From Kushneria phyllosphaerae (lineage in GTDB: Bacteria > Pseudomonadota > Gammaproteobacteria > Pseudomonadales > Halomonadaceae), in assembly GCF_900312995.1 (NCBI RefSeq), contig NZ_ONZI01000002.1:186001-250000 (forward strand): DNA of 64,000 nucleotides, written 5' to 3'. The notes beneath the pieces are model-generated. The model was not told the origin of the DNA and made no database searches. It worked only from the letters and a program-made list of their open reading frames with translations. The position numbers were made by a program, and so were the translations under genes. This document shows positions 9,595-18,108 of the stretch, piece by piece; position 1 is the first letter of the stretch; each line of letters begins with the position of its first letter.

Positions 9595-9951
9595 GGTCCA
9601 TGCTCCTCATCGAATTCGGCAATGAAACATTGCCGTCTGCCTGTCCATTGGCGGCGCATCAAAACTGCGCTCGATAACCATCTAGCCAGCGCACAAAAGC
9701 ACTGACCCATCAATTCATGGCGCCTTGCGGCCCTTAAGCGTAGATAAATTTCTCGGTTTAAAAAAAGCCGATCCCAGAGTATGTGGTGAAAACTTATCCT
9801 GTGACGGTTTTTGGCCCCGGAACCTGTTGCTGGTGTCCCATATGCCCTGGCGTTCTAACAGGGTGGCGTGGTGTACACATGCAAAAAGGCTGCCGGGCAA
9901 TGCCCGACAGCCTTTGATTTTTATTGAACGGCAACGATTCCGGGAGAACGA
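9595..9951. promoter_or_regulatory. katE promoter region and spacer between the catalase genes
   Basis: Spacer of 357 bases between katE and katA, both leftward. It must hold the katE promoter, and it contains the katA terminator (9884-9916). Small reading frames in it lack ribosome sites. I see no clear OxyR-type ATAG/CTAT repeat. Confidence 0.4.
9884..9922 (-). terminator. Terminator-like hairpin downstream of katA
   Basis: AAAGGCTG-C-CGGGCAATGCCCG-A-CAGCCTTT forms a hairpin with one mismatch, and an A run on the left gives the T run for the leftward transcript. It separates katA from katE, arguing for separate transcripts. Confidence 0.75.
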
Positions 9952-11427
9952 CTATCGATCGAGCAGCGCCTTGAGATGTCGCTCGACGCGCTCACCGTAA
10001 TCGCGGTCAGCAGAGTGACACTGCGCAATGATGCGCGCCCGCACGCTCTCATCGACCTCGGTCAGATCCTGGGCAATCGTGCCGGTCAGACGGTCGCGCT
10101 CACCATCATCAAAAAGACGATAAAGATGACCGGGCTGGGAGAAATTGTCTTCCTCGGTATTATCGTAATAACCCACCCAGGCGTTTTCTTCCAGTGGCAT
10201 GGGCGGCTCGCTCACTCGGGCATCTGGTGCAGGAGCGCCCTGCATGACGCGATCATTGGGATAGAAGTTGGTGCTGGAATACTGCCCTCCCTGACCGTTG
10301 TCCCGCAGGGTGCCGGCCATGAAGCCATCGCGCTGGTAATTGTTGACCGGGCAGCGCGGCTGGTTGACCGGAATCTGCTGATAATTGACCGTCAGGCGAT
10401 AGCGATGCGCATCGGCATATGACCACAGTCGTGACTGCAGCACGCGGTCCGGTGAGGCACTGACCCCCGGCACGAAGTTCGACGGGCTGAACGCCAGCTG
10501 CTCGACCTCGGCAAAGTAGTTGTCCGGATTGCGATTGAGTTCGAGCTGACCGATCTCCATCAGCGGGAAATCGGTATGCGGCCAGACCTTGGTCAGATCA
10601 AACGGATTGATGTGATAGCCGCGCGCCTGCTCTTCTGTCATGACCTGCAGCTTCACTGTCCAGGCCGGAAAGTCGCCCTGCTCGATATGGCTGAAAAGAT
10701 CAGCCTGATGATGATTGACCGGCAGCGCCTGCGCCTCTTCAGGGGTCATGTTGCGAATGCCCTGATTGGTCTTGAAGTGCCACTTGACCCAGACCCGCTG
10801 CCCCGCATCGTTATAAAGGCTCAGCGTATGCGAACCGAAGCCGTGCATGGTGCGATAGCTGTAAGGCATACCCCGGTCGGACTTGAGGATTGTCACCTGA
10901 TGGAAGGACTGCGGATGGTTGGCCCAGAACTCCCACTGGTTCTGCTGGCTGGGCAGATTGGTGCGTGGATCCTTTTTCTGGGTATGAATAAAATCGGGGA
11001 ACTTGCTCGGCTCACGAATGAAAAAGACCGGCGTATTGTTGCCGACCAGATCAAAGTTGCCTTCACGGGTATAGAACTTGACGGCAAACCCGCGTACGTC
11101 ACGAATGTTATCCGCCGAGTCCTGACCGCCGGCCACGGTTGAAAAGCGCAGGGCGACCGGGGTTTCGGTGTCCATGCCACGCAAAAAATCGGCAATGGTC
11201 AGGTCGGACAGATCACGGGTAAGACGAAAGGTACCAAAGGCAGCACTGCCGCGCGCATGCACAACCCGCTCGGGGATCTGTTCACGATTGAAATGGGCCA
11301 GCTTTTCAAACAGACGCCAATTGTCAAAGGTCAGCGGCCCATTACGGCCGGCGGTGATGCTGGCATCATCATTGGGGACGGGCGCACCGTTGGCCGTGGT
11401 GTAGCGAATGGGGGCTGAGTCGGTCAT
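9952..11427 (-). CDS. katA: Small-subunit catalase (KatA type)
   Basis: Monofunctional haem catalase of the small-subunit clade, 491 residues. It shows the distal histidine stretch EQIPERVVHARGSAAFG (about 45-60), the asparagine motif VGNNTPVFFIREPSKFPDF, and the proximal tyrosine in RLWSYADAHRYRL. The C-terminus ends soon after the core, without the DJ-1-like domain of KatE. I start at MTDSAPIRY because AGGAAAG lies properly in front of it; a TTG nine codons earlier has no ribosome site. It sits next to katE in the same direction but with its own terminator and promoter region. Small-clade catalases bind NADPH and usually respond to peroxide. Confidence 0.95.
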   Translation of the reverse strand: MTDSAPIRYTTANGAPVPNDDASITAGRNGPLTFDNWRLFEKLAHFNREQIPERVVHARGSAAFGTFRLTRDLSDLTIADFLRGMDTETPVALRFSTVAGGQDSADNIRDVRGFAVKFYTREGNFDLVGNNTPVFFIREPSKFPDFIHTQKKDPRTNLPSQQNQWEFWANHPQSFHQVTILKSDRGMPYSYRTMHGFGSHTLSLYNDAGQRVWVKWHFKTNQGIRNMTPEEAQALPVNHHQADLFSHIEQGDFPAWTVKLQVMTEEQARGYHINPFDLTKVWPHTDFPLMEIGQLELNRNPDNYFAEVEQLAFSPSNFVPGVSASPDRVLQSRLWSYADAHRYRLTVNYQQIPVNQPRCPVNNYQRDGFMAGTLRDNGQGGQYSSTNFYPNDRVMQGAPAPDARVSEPPMPLEENAWVGYYDNTEEDNFSQPGHLYRLFDDGERDRLTGTIAQDLTEVDESVRARIIAQCHSADRDYGERVERHLKALLDR

Positions 11428-11571
11428 TGATTGCTTTCCTGTATGAGGCTTCAACAGGTGATAAATTTACACAATCAATCGACGGGTTTTTAATCGGCTT
11501 TCCCAATTTGAGCGATTGCCAATACTGTATGGACACTGGCTGTAAAAGATGAACAGCAGGGCCTGACACAA

Positions 11572-11597
11572 CGACGCCCGGCATTGCCGGGCGTCGA
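11572..11597 (-). terminator. Hairpin after the YeaQ-like gene
   Basis: CGACGCCCGGCA-TT-GCCGGGCGTCG, a perfect 12-base stem 23 bases past the stop. There is no T run, so it may be a transcript-end stabiliser rather than a classical intrinsic terminator. Confidence 0.5.
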
Positions 11598-11619
11598 AGG
11601 GAGAAAGCGTTCGGCAGGG

Positions 11620-11877
11620 TCAGACCTTGCCGTTCCCCTTGCCCTTGATCAGAGAGACCAGCCACAAAAGAATCACTGAGCCAATAATGGCGACCACCAG
11701 TGATCCAATGATGTTGTTGGAGCCGATGCCCAGCATGCTGAAGATGGCACCACCCAGTACTGCCCCCACGATACCCACGACAATGTTGCCAAGGATACCG
11801 AAGCCGCCACCACGCATGATCTTGCCGGCAATCCAGCCAGCCAGACCGCCAATGATCAGCCAAAGAATAATGCTCAT
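11620..11877 (-). CDS. GlsB/YeaQ/YmgE family small membrane protein
   Basis: An 85-residue hydrophobic protein with three predicted transmembrane helices and the glycine-rich family pattern (GGLAGWIAGKIMRGGGFGILGNIVVGIVGAVLGG). Such transglycosylase-associated proteins are stress-induced in many bacteria, but their biochemical role is unsettled. I start at MSIILWLII because AGGGAGAAG lies ten bases upstream; an in-frame start seven codons earlier lacks a ribosome site. Proximity to two catalases suggests a stress-linked neighbourhood (inference). It is divergent from the ycjX-like gene. Confidence 0.9.
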   Translation of the reverse strand: MSIILWLIIGGLAGWIAGKIMRGGGFGILGNIVVGIVGAVLGGAIFSMLGIGSNNIIGSLVVAIIGSVILLWLVSLIKGKGNGKV

Positions 11878-12075
11878 GGTCTTCTCCCTGATAACCACCC
11901 TGCTTGAATGTTTTGCCCTTGCCCCGGCCGGGAAGCCTGCAGTTAACCTGCAGTACTGCCTAGACTATAGACGCTATGCGCCAGGTTACCAATCACATTG
12001 CTTTCAGGCGGCGTGACATGCAATTCGCTACAATCGAGACCACTCATTCGACAACGACCGTGAACAAGGACGACC
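11878..12075. promoter_or_regulatory. Divergent promoter region with an AACCTG/CAGGTT dyad
   Basis: Region between the YeaQ-like gene (leftward) and the ycjX-like gene (rightward). It contains TTAACCTG (about 11943) and CAGGTTACC (about 11982) as a wide inverted repeat flanking CTATAGACGCTAT. This could be an operator; no known site is recognised. AAGGACG precedes the ycjX ATG. Confidence 0.35.
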
Positions 12076-13476
12076 ATGCCGCTATCGCTGCCCGGTTATG
12101 CCGGTGACTGGCTTGAACGAAGCCTTGACCGGCAGGTGCGCCTGGCGGTTACCGGGCTGTCGCGCGCCGGCAAGACCGCCTTTCTGACCTCGCTGGTCAA
12201 CCAGCTGCGCCATGCAGGTCTTGATGCCCGTCTGGACATGATGAGCTGCGCCCGTGAAGGCAGGCTACTGGGAGCACAGCGCCAGACTCAGCCGGACCTT
12301 TCCGTCCCCCGTTTTCCCTATGATCAGGCGCTGGCCGCCCTTGAGGCCGCGCCCCCTGACTGGCCCTCACCGACCCGAGGCATCAGCGAACTTCGACTGC
12401 TCATCCGCTACAAGAGCCGTACCAGCAGCCGCCATTTTCTGGGCGAGCAGCGCACGCTTACTCTGGATCTGATCGATTATCCCGGAGAGTGGCTACTGGA
12501 TCTGCCCATGCTGCGCCAGAACTATCAGCAGTGGTGTGAAGCCCTGAGCGCCCAGCTTACCGGTCGCAGACGCCGCTTTGCCGAAGGCTTTCTGGACAGG
12601 GTCCGTCATTTTGATCCGGCGGCCACGGCCGACGAGCAACAGCTGGCCGATATCAGTGCCGAATACGCTCGTTCGCTTAACAGCGCGCGAAATGAAGGCG
12701 GCTATACCTGGGTGCAACCGGGACGTTTTCTACTGCCTGGCGAGCTTGATGGCGCGCCGGTGTTACAGTTCTTCCCGCTACCCATGGAACAGCTTGGCGA
12801 TCCGGCGGCCCTGGCAGAGCTACCGGCCGACAGCAATTATCAGACGCTTGCACGGCGCTTTGAACACTACAAGCGCACCGTCATCGGCCCCTTTTACCGC
12901 CAGCACTTTCGCCGCTTTGACCGCCAGATTGTGCTGGTGGACGTGCTGTCGGCCCTCAATGCCGGCCCCGATGTCTTTGACGACCTGCGCCACGCCATCG
13001 CCACGCTGATGCAAAGCTTTGACTACGGCAGTCGCAGCCTGTTATCGCGGCTATTCAATCCTCGCATTGATCGGCTGGCGATTGCGGCGACCAAGGCCGA
13101 TCACGTCACCCCCGAGCAGCATGACAATCTGCTGTCCCTGGTACAGGCGCTGATGGCGGAACCGCTGCGGGATCTGCGCTATGCCGATGTCCCGGTCAGG
13201 TCGCTGTCGCTGGCCGCCATTCGTGCCACTCAGGCCCGCACGGTCGAACATGACGGCAAGCGTCATCCGGCCCTCAAGGGCACCACCGAATCAGGTGAAG
13301 AAGTGCTGATGTTCCCGGGCGAGGTACCTTCAAAACTGCCGGACGCCGACTTCTGGCAGCGCCAGGGGTTTGATTTCACGGCGTTCAGGCCGGCGCCTCA
13401 AGGCCTGGGAGAAGCCCTGCCCCACATCCGCATGGACAGCGCGCTGGACTGGTTACTGGGAGATAAACTGCGATGA
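12076..13476 (+). CDS. ycjX: YcjX-family (DUF463) P-loop GTPase-like protein
   Basis: A 466-residue cytosolic protein of the DUF463/YcjX family. A Walker A motif, GLSRAGKTAFLTSL, lies at about residues 27-40, and TLDLIDYPGEWLLDLPML (about 133-150) supplies the DxxG-type switch motif. Family members are phage-shock-associated nucleotide-binding proteins of unclear function. In E. coli ycjX-ycjF lie next to the psp operon. Here the stop overlaps the next start (ATGA), so translation is probably coupled to the ycjF-like gene. No pspABC genes lie nearby. Confidence 0.9.
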   Translation: MPLSLPGYAGDWLERSLDRQVRLAVTGLSRAGKTAFLTSLVNQLRHAGLDARLDMMSCAREGRLLGAQRQTQPDLSVPRFPYDQALAALEAAPPDWPSPTRGISELRLLIRYKSRTSSRHFLGEQRTLTLDLIDYPGEWLLDLPMLRQNYQQWCEALSAQLTGRRRRFAEGFLDRVRHFDPAATADEQQLADISAEYARSLNSARNEGGYTWVQPGRFLLPGELDGAPVLQFFPLPMEQLGDPAALAELPADSNYQTLARRFEHYKRTVIGPFYRQHFRRFDRQIVLVDVLSALNAGPDVFDDLRHAIATLMQSFDYGSRSLLSRLFNPRIDRLAIAATKADHVTPEQHDNLLSLVQALMAEPLRDLRYADVPVRSLSLAAIRATQARTVEHDGKRHPALKGTTESGEEVLMFPGEVPSKLPDADFWQRQGFDFTAFRPAPQGLGEALPHIRMDSALDWLLGDKLR

Positions 13477-14570
13477 GTGATCCACGTCCGGGCAGACGCT
13501 TTGATGTCCAAAACGACGCCAAGGCGGCCACTGCCGCGGAAGCACCGGCATTCGAACAGCACTTTGTGCCGGTGGACCCGGCCCCCGGCGCGCGCTATCA
13601 GCTGGACAGCGTGCATCATGCGCTGGAAGAGGAAGCGCCGCCCGAGCAGATCGACAGTGCGCTGGACCACGCGCTGGCAAAGCCCAAAAAACGTCGCTGG
13701 GGGCTTTTGAGCGTACTGGCAGGCACGCTTGTCATGGGCGGCGTTCAGGCCGTCGACACCTTTCAGAACGCCTGGTTTGGCGGTGACTGGGTCAATGGGG
13801 CCTGGAGTGTGCTGGGTCTGGGCGTCGTCACGCTGGCCGGCACCTCGCTGGCGCGTGAGCTGGTGCGTCTCAAGCGACTGCGCCGACATGCCCGCCTGCG
13901 CGAGGACATCGATACCCACATCACGGACACGCAGATGGACGGCGACCGGATGCAGAGTTTGTGCAACCGCCTGCGCCTTCAGATGGGGCTGGGCCACCGT
14001 GACCCGCACTGGCAGGACTTTCTGCGCGCCCGCCAGGCCCATCACAATGCCCGCGAAACCCGCGACCTTTTCAGCCATTACGTGTTGGCCCCACGGGATG
14101 CCAGCGCGCGCAGACTGATCACCCGCATGTCGAGCGAAACGGCCCTGCTGGTGGCCATCAGCCCGGTCACACTGATCGACATGGGCCTGATGGCCTGGCG
14201 CAATCTGCGCATGATCGATCGTCTGGCGGCGCTCTATGGGCTGGAGCTGGGCTATGCCAGTCGTCTGCGCCTGTTCCGGGCGGTGCTGGCCAACATGGCC
14301 TTTGCCGGTGCCAGTGAACTGGCCACCGAAGTCAGCATGGACCTTCTATCGATGAATCTGGCCAGCCGCCTGTCCGGTCGCGCCGGTCAGGGCATGGCCA
14401 GCGGCCTTCTGACCGCACGTCTGGGCATTCGCACCCTGAAAATGCTGCGTCCACTGCCGTTTGAGGATGACCGCGCCCCGAAACTTGCCGATCTGCGCCG
14501 CCAGCTCTGGCAGCAGATGAAGCGTGTCGATGACGGCAAGGCCGATCGGAAAAAGGCCGAGGATATCTGA
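13473..14570 (+). CDS. ycjF: YcjF-family (DUF697) inner membrane protein
   Basis: A 365-residue membrane protein matching the TIGR01620/YcjF family. A charged N-terminal region of about 70 residues is followed by two hydrophobic segments (WGLLSVLAGTLVMGGVQAV and VLGLGVVTLAGTSLA) and a DUF697-like region with VAISPVTLIDMGLMAWRNLRMIDRLAALYGLELGY. It shares ATGA with the ycjX stop. YcjX and YcjF co-occur as a pair, so a joint membrane-linked function is likely. The substrate is unknown. Confidence 0.88.
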   Translation: MSDPRPGRRFDVQNDAKAATAAEAPAFEQHFVPVDPAPGARYQLDSVHHALEEEAPPEQIDSALDHALAKPKKRRWGLLSVLAGTLVMGGVQAVDTFQNAWFGGDWVNGAWSVLGLGVVTLAGTSLARELVRLKRLRRHARLREDIDTHITDTQMDGDRMQSLCNRLRLQMGLGHRDPHWQDFLRARQAHHNARETRDLFSHYVLAPRDASARRLITRMSSETALLVAISPVTLIDMGLMAWRNLRMIDRLAALYGLELGYASRLRLFRAVLANMAFAGASELATEVSMDLLSMNLASRLSGRAGQGMASGLLTARLGIRTLKMLRPLPFEDDRAPKLADLRRQLWQQMKRVDDGKADRKKAEDI

Positions 14571-14662
14571 TGTGCCCCCTTCGGCGCCCCCGGTGCTCGC
14601 AAGACCAGAGCGTCAGGACAGCAGATCCTGACACAGCAGCACTAAAACACGAGGCGCAGCGT

Positions 14663-15460
14663 CTAGAGAGCAAACAGTTCGCGCAGCTTCACGGCCACAC
14701 CGGCTTCGGTGTGCGCCTTGATCAGTTCGGCATCGGGCGCCCGGGTCAAAAGCTCCGGATGGGCGTTGCCCATCGCAAAGGCACGGCCGGCATTTTGCAG
14801 CATGTCGGTATCATTGAGGTTGTCCCCGAAGGCGACGGTACGCGATACCGGAATATCAAGCTGGGCGGCCAGACGGTTAAGCATTTTTCCCTTGGAAGCC
14901 TCCCGCTCCATCACTTCCAGTGAATTCTCCAGTGAATAGGTGATGTGGGTACGCGCCTCGAAATGAGCACGAATGCGCGTTTCGATTGCCTTGAGCAACA
15001 CGGGATCGCCGATAAAGAGCACCTTGCCCACCTGCTGCCCGTCAACGCCGGCCATGTCGACCACGTCATAGGTAAACCCGGTACTTTCGTGAAAGGCCAG
15101 CAGCTTCGGCTCGGGGGCATCGATCAGCCAGCGATCGCTGGTGTAGAGATTGATGCGCACCTCTTTGGGCACATCCATGTCCAGCACTGCACGCACGATG
15201 TCGCGGGGCACCAGAATTTCATGGATCAGTTGATCGTCAGGGCCGTGAAGATGCGCCCCGTTGGCCGAAATGATATGCGCATTGACCCCGAGCTGGCGCC
15301 GGACCTCGCGGATGTCCTGATAATGTCGTCCCGAGGCGATGGCCAGCGAGTGGCCCTGTCGCTCGAGCGTCTGAAAGGTCTCAATGGTAATGTCATCAAG
15401 GCCATGGTCGGCGTTGAGCAGCGTTCGATCCAGATCGGTCACGATCAGATGAGGCGTCAT
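14663..15460 (-). CDS. Cof-type HAD-IIB sugar-phosphate phosphatase
   Basis: A 265-residue cytosolic phosphatase of the HAD superfamily, Cof subgroup. Motif I is LIVTDLDRTLLNADHG (catalytic Asp near residue 8), motif II is LAIASGRHYQDI, and motif IV is AFGDNLNDTDMLQNAG with GRAFAMGNAHPEL behind it. Cof-type enzymes hydrolyse small phosphates such as sugar phosphates. I start at MTPHLIV because AGGAGA precedes it. It lies 40 bases downstream of the kinase gene of the nag operon, so it may be the last gene of that operon and clear excess amino-sugar phosphate (inference). Confidence 0.92.
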   Translation of the reverse strand: MTPHLIVTDLDRTLLNADHGLDDITIETFQTLERQGHSLAIASGRHYQDIREVRRQLGVNAHIISANGAHLHGPDDQLIHEILVPRDIVRAVLDMDVPKEVRINLYTSDRWLIDAPEPKLLAFHESTGFTYDVVDMAGVDGQQVGKVLFIGDPVLLKAIETRIRAHFEARTHITYSLENSLEVMEREASKGKMLNRLAAQLDIPVSRTVAFGDNLNDTDMLQNAGRAFAMGNAHPELLTRAPDAELIKAHTEAGVAVKLRELFAL

Positions 15461-15500
15461 GCAATCTCCTGTACATGGTAAAAGCCGGCATGGCAGACCT

Positions 15501-16412
15501 TCATTGTAACGTCTGCCTGCCCTGTAATGATGTGCACAGCTCACCCGCCAGCTGTAACGCCCCTTCGACGCTGCTGCCTCTAGGGTGAACCAGCACGTGG
15601 CCGAGTGTCTGCGGCACTCGGGAGGCCAGTGTCGGGGCCAGCCCGCCACAAAGAGCCAGCGGCAGCTGTGCCGTGGGGTCGAGCGCCTGATACATCAGCG
15701 CGATATCCTCACCGGCCTGATGCAGCAGCGCCTGAGCGACCGGATGATCGCCGTATCGGACAACCACCGGGGCAAGCGCGGCAAACCGGGTCTGATCGGC
15801 ACTGGAAAGCCAGTGCGTCAGCGTGGCCACACAGGTGACAGGAGCGTTTGAAAGCGTTGACATCGTCTCGCACAGCGCGCGGGAAAAGTCATCCGGCGCG
15901 ACGCGCCCATCCAGCGCGTGCTGTGCATGGCGACTGGCTCGAAGCCCCAGCCAGGCACCGCTTGCCTCATCGCCCGAGGGAAAGCCGTAGCCGCCCACGC
16001 TGACACGCCGGCCATCGCCATGCAGCGCCTCACCGACACTGCCGGTCCCCAGCGCCACGATCGCTCCGGGCTGCCCCTGATGCGCCCCCACCAGCGTGGT
16101 GAAGGCATCGCTTTCAAGTCTCAGACCTGCAAGGTCTGGCGCCGCCTGGCAAAAGGCGTCGCGCCACGACCACTGATTGGCACCGGCCAGCCCCAGCGCC
16201 ATATGGCACTGCTCAAGGGGCAACGTGGCGCCCAGCGCCTGCCGAGCCTCATCCAGCAGTGCAAGGATGGTGTGCCAGGCCTGCGTGACGCCCAGGGCCA
16301 GCCCTGACGGGCTGCCCGAGACCTCAACGCAGTGGCCCTGCCACTGCGCCATCAGTCGAGTGCCGCTGCCGCCGCCGTCCACGCCCACGACCAGCGCCTT
16401 GTCAGCGGCCAT
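15501..16412 (-). CDS. nagK: BadF/BadG-type N-acetylglucosamine kinase
   Basis: A 303-residue ASKHA-fold kinase of the BadF/BadG/BcrA/BcrD group. The phosphate-1 loop is VVGVDGGGSGTRLMAQW near the start; phosphate 2 is GAIVALGTGSVGEAL at about 115-129, and GGYGFPSGDEASGAWLG follows. Eukaryotic and bacterial GlcNAc kinases belong here. It phosphorylates free GlcNAc (or glucosamine) with ATP, complementing the PTS that imports GlcNAc already phosphorylated. Its start overlaps the nagE stop by 11 bases. I chose the ATG giving MAADKALVVG. The nag context makes the substrate likely but not certain. Confidence 0.85.
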   Translation of the reverse strand: MAADKALVVGVDGGGSGTRLMAQWQGHCVEVSGSPSGLALGVTQAWHTILALLDEARQALGATLPLEQCHMALGLAGANQWSWRDAFCQAAPDLAGLRLESDAFTTLVGAHQGQPGAIVALGTGSVGEALHGDGRRVSVGGYGFPSGDEASGAWLGLRASRHAQHALDGRVAPDDFSRALCETMSTLSNAPVTCVATLTHWLSSADQTRFAALAPVVVRYGDHPVAQALLHQAGEDIALMYQALDPTAQLPLALCGGLAPTLASRVPQTLGHVLVHPRGSSVEGALQLAGELCTSLQGRQTLQ

Positions 16413-18108
16413 CGCGCTGAATCTCCGCCTGCAGCTGCTGCGCCACAATCCAGGCCTGCTCGCCCAGAATCAAATGCAGGCAATGGTCACCGATGCGCTG
16501 CACGCCCGCGGCGCCCAGCGATGACAGGGTGTCGTGATCAAGACGTGACAGCTCACTGATCTCAAGACGCACGCGCGACAGCGCCACCAGCTCGCTGCGG
16601 CGAAGATTATTAACGCCCCCCAGCGCTTCGAGCCAGCGGGACAGGTCTGCATCCTTCAGCGCGCTCTGCCCGGACCTCTCCTGCTCGGCCGACGGCGCCA
16701 TGGTTCGGGCGATATCCGGCGCCTCCACCGGCTTGCCGCGCGCCCTCAGTGCCGTACGAATGTCTTCGGCCACGCCATCGGCAATCGGGCCCATGACCAC
16801 CTGCAGGTGGCCCCCCTTGAGCCTGAGCACGCCTCTGGCACCCAGCCCCTTGAGCGCGGCCTCATCAATCTGCTCAACGTCCTGAACCACCAGCCTCAGT
16901 CGCGTGGTACAGGCCCCGACCGAGGTCAGATTGTCCCCGCCGCCCAGTGCCGTGACAAAGGCCGGGCCGCGCGCCTGCACTTCCCCTTCTTCAGGCGCGG
17001 CCGTCCGGGTGACGGGTTCACGCCCCGGCGTCTTGAGATCAAAGCGCACGATGGCCCAGCGAAAGATCATGTAATAGAGCACCGCGTACAAAAGCCCGAC
17101 CGGGATCAGCAGCCAGCCGCGACTGGAAAGGCCATAGGAGAGCAGATAGTCAAACAAGCCAGCGGAAAAAGTGAAACCGAGTTTTACTCCCAGCCAGCTC
17201 ATCAACGCCATCGACACGCCGGTCAGCACCGCATGCACGGCATACAGCGCCGGCGCCAAAAAGATAAAGGTAAATTCCAGCGGCTCGGTGATACCGGTCA
17301 GAAAGGCGGTCAGGGCCAGCGAAAAGAGCATGCCCCCCACCCGGGCGCGCTGATCCCTTGCAGCGGTGTGATACATCGCGAGTGCCGCCGCCGGCAGGCC
17401 GAACATCATTACCGGAAAAAACCCGGTCATGAAGCTGCCGGCATTCGGGTCGCCGGCAAAGAAGCGGTGAAGATCACCGGTGGCGCCTTCATAGTTACCA
17501 AAGACGAACCACACCAGCGAGTTGAGCACGTGGTGCAGCCCGGTAATAATCAAAAGCCGATTGAGCGCGCCATAGACAAAAAGCCCCAGCTCGCCGGAGT
17601 CGATCATCCACTGCCCGCTCTGATCGATGGCGTGTTGAACCGGCGGCCAGACCCAGCCAAGCCCCCACCCCAGCGCCAGCGCGGTCAGTCCGGTCACGAT
17701 CGGAATGAAGCGCCGTCCGGCAAAAAAGGCCAGGTAATCGGGCAGCGCAATGTTCTTGCAGCGGTTGTACCAAAGACCGGCCACCACTCCCGCGATAATG
17801 CCTGCCAGAACCCCCATGTTGATGTCGGGATTGAGCGCTTCAAGCACCGCGGTAATGACCAGATAACCGATCGCTCCCGCCAGGCCCGCAGCCCCATTGC
17901 TGTCATCGGCAATGCCCACCGCCACACCAATGGCAAAGATCAACGGCAGATGTTCAAAGATGGCATTGCCGGCCTGAGCAATGAAGGCAATGTCCAGCAG
18001 ATCGGGCTGGCCCATGCGCAGCAAAAGGCCGGCAATGGGCAGTACCGCAATCGGCAGCATCAGGGAACGCCCGAGCTGCTGAAGCGCCCCCATGAAATCA
18101 AATCGCAT
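16402..18108 (-). CDS. nagE: GlcNAc-specific PTS EIICB (NagE) with an extra EIIB-like domain
   Basis: Inner-membrane permease of the glucose-family PTS that imports and phosphorylates N-acetylglucosamine, 568 residues. The EIIC domain spans about residues 1-360, with the conserved FFPVMMFGLPAAALAMYHTA and GITEPLEFTFIFLAP motifs. An EIIB domain follows (about 395-470), with the phospho-cysteine in TSVGACTTRLRLVV. A second EIIB-like segment (about 495-565: WLEALGGVNNLRRSELVALSRVRLEI) aligns with the first but lacks the cysteine. There is no EIIA domain; that is on the neighbouring fusion protein. The gene overlaps the upstream stop by 11 bases. Confidence 0.93.
   Translation of the reverse strand: MRFDFMGALQQLGRSLMLPIAVLPIAGLLLRMGQPDLLDIAFIAQAGNAIFEHLPLIFAIGVAVGIADDSNGAAGLAGAIGYLVITAVLEALNPDINMGVLAGIIAGVVAGLWYNRCKNIALPDYLAFFAGRRFIPIVTGLTALALGWGLGWVWPPVQHAIDQSGQWMIDSGELGLFVYGALNRLLIITGLHHVLNSLVWFVFGNYEGATGDLHRFFAGDPNAGSFMTGFFPVMMFGLPAAALAMYHTAARDQRARVGGMLFSLALTAFLTGITEPLEFTFIFLAPALYAVHAVLTGVSMALMSWLGVKLGFTFSAGLFDYLLSYGLSSRGWLLIPVGLLYAVLYYMIFRWAIVRFDLKTPGREPVTRTAAPEEGEVQARGPAFVTALGGGDNLTSVGACTTRLRLVVQDVEQIDEAALKGLGARGVLRLKGGHLQVVMGPIADGVAEDIRTALRARGKPVEAPDIARTMAPSAEQERSGQSALKDADLSRWLEALGGVNNLRRSELVALSRVRLEISELSRLDHDTLSSLGAAGVQRIGDHCLHLILGEQAWIVAQQLQAEIQRDGR

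Noticed and set aside
11455..11571. OxyR site before katA
   Set aside because: No ATAG/CTAT tetrad spacing could be found by eye.
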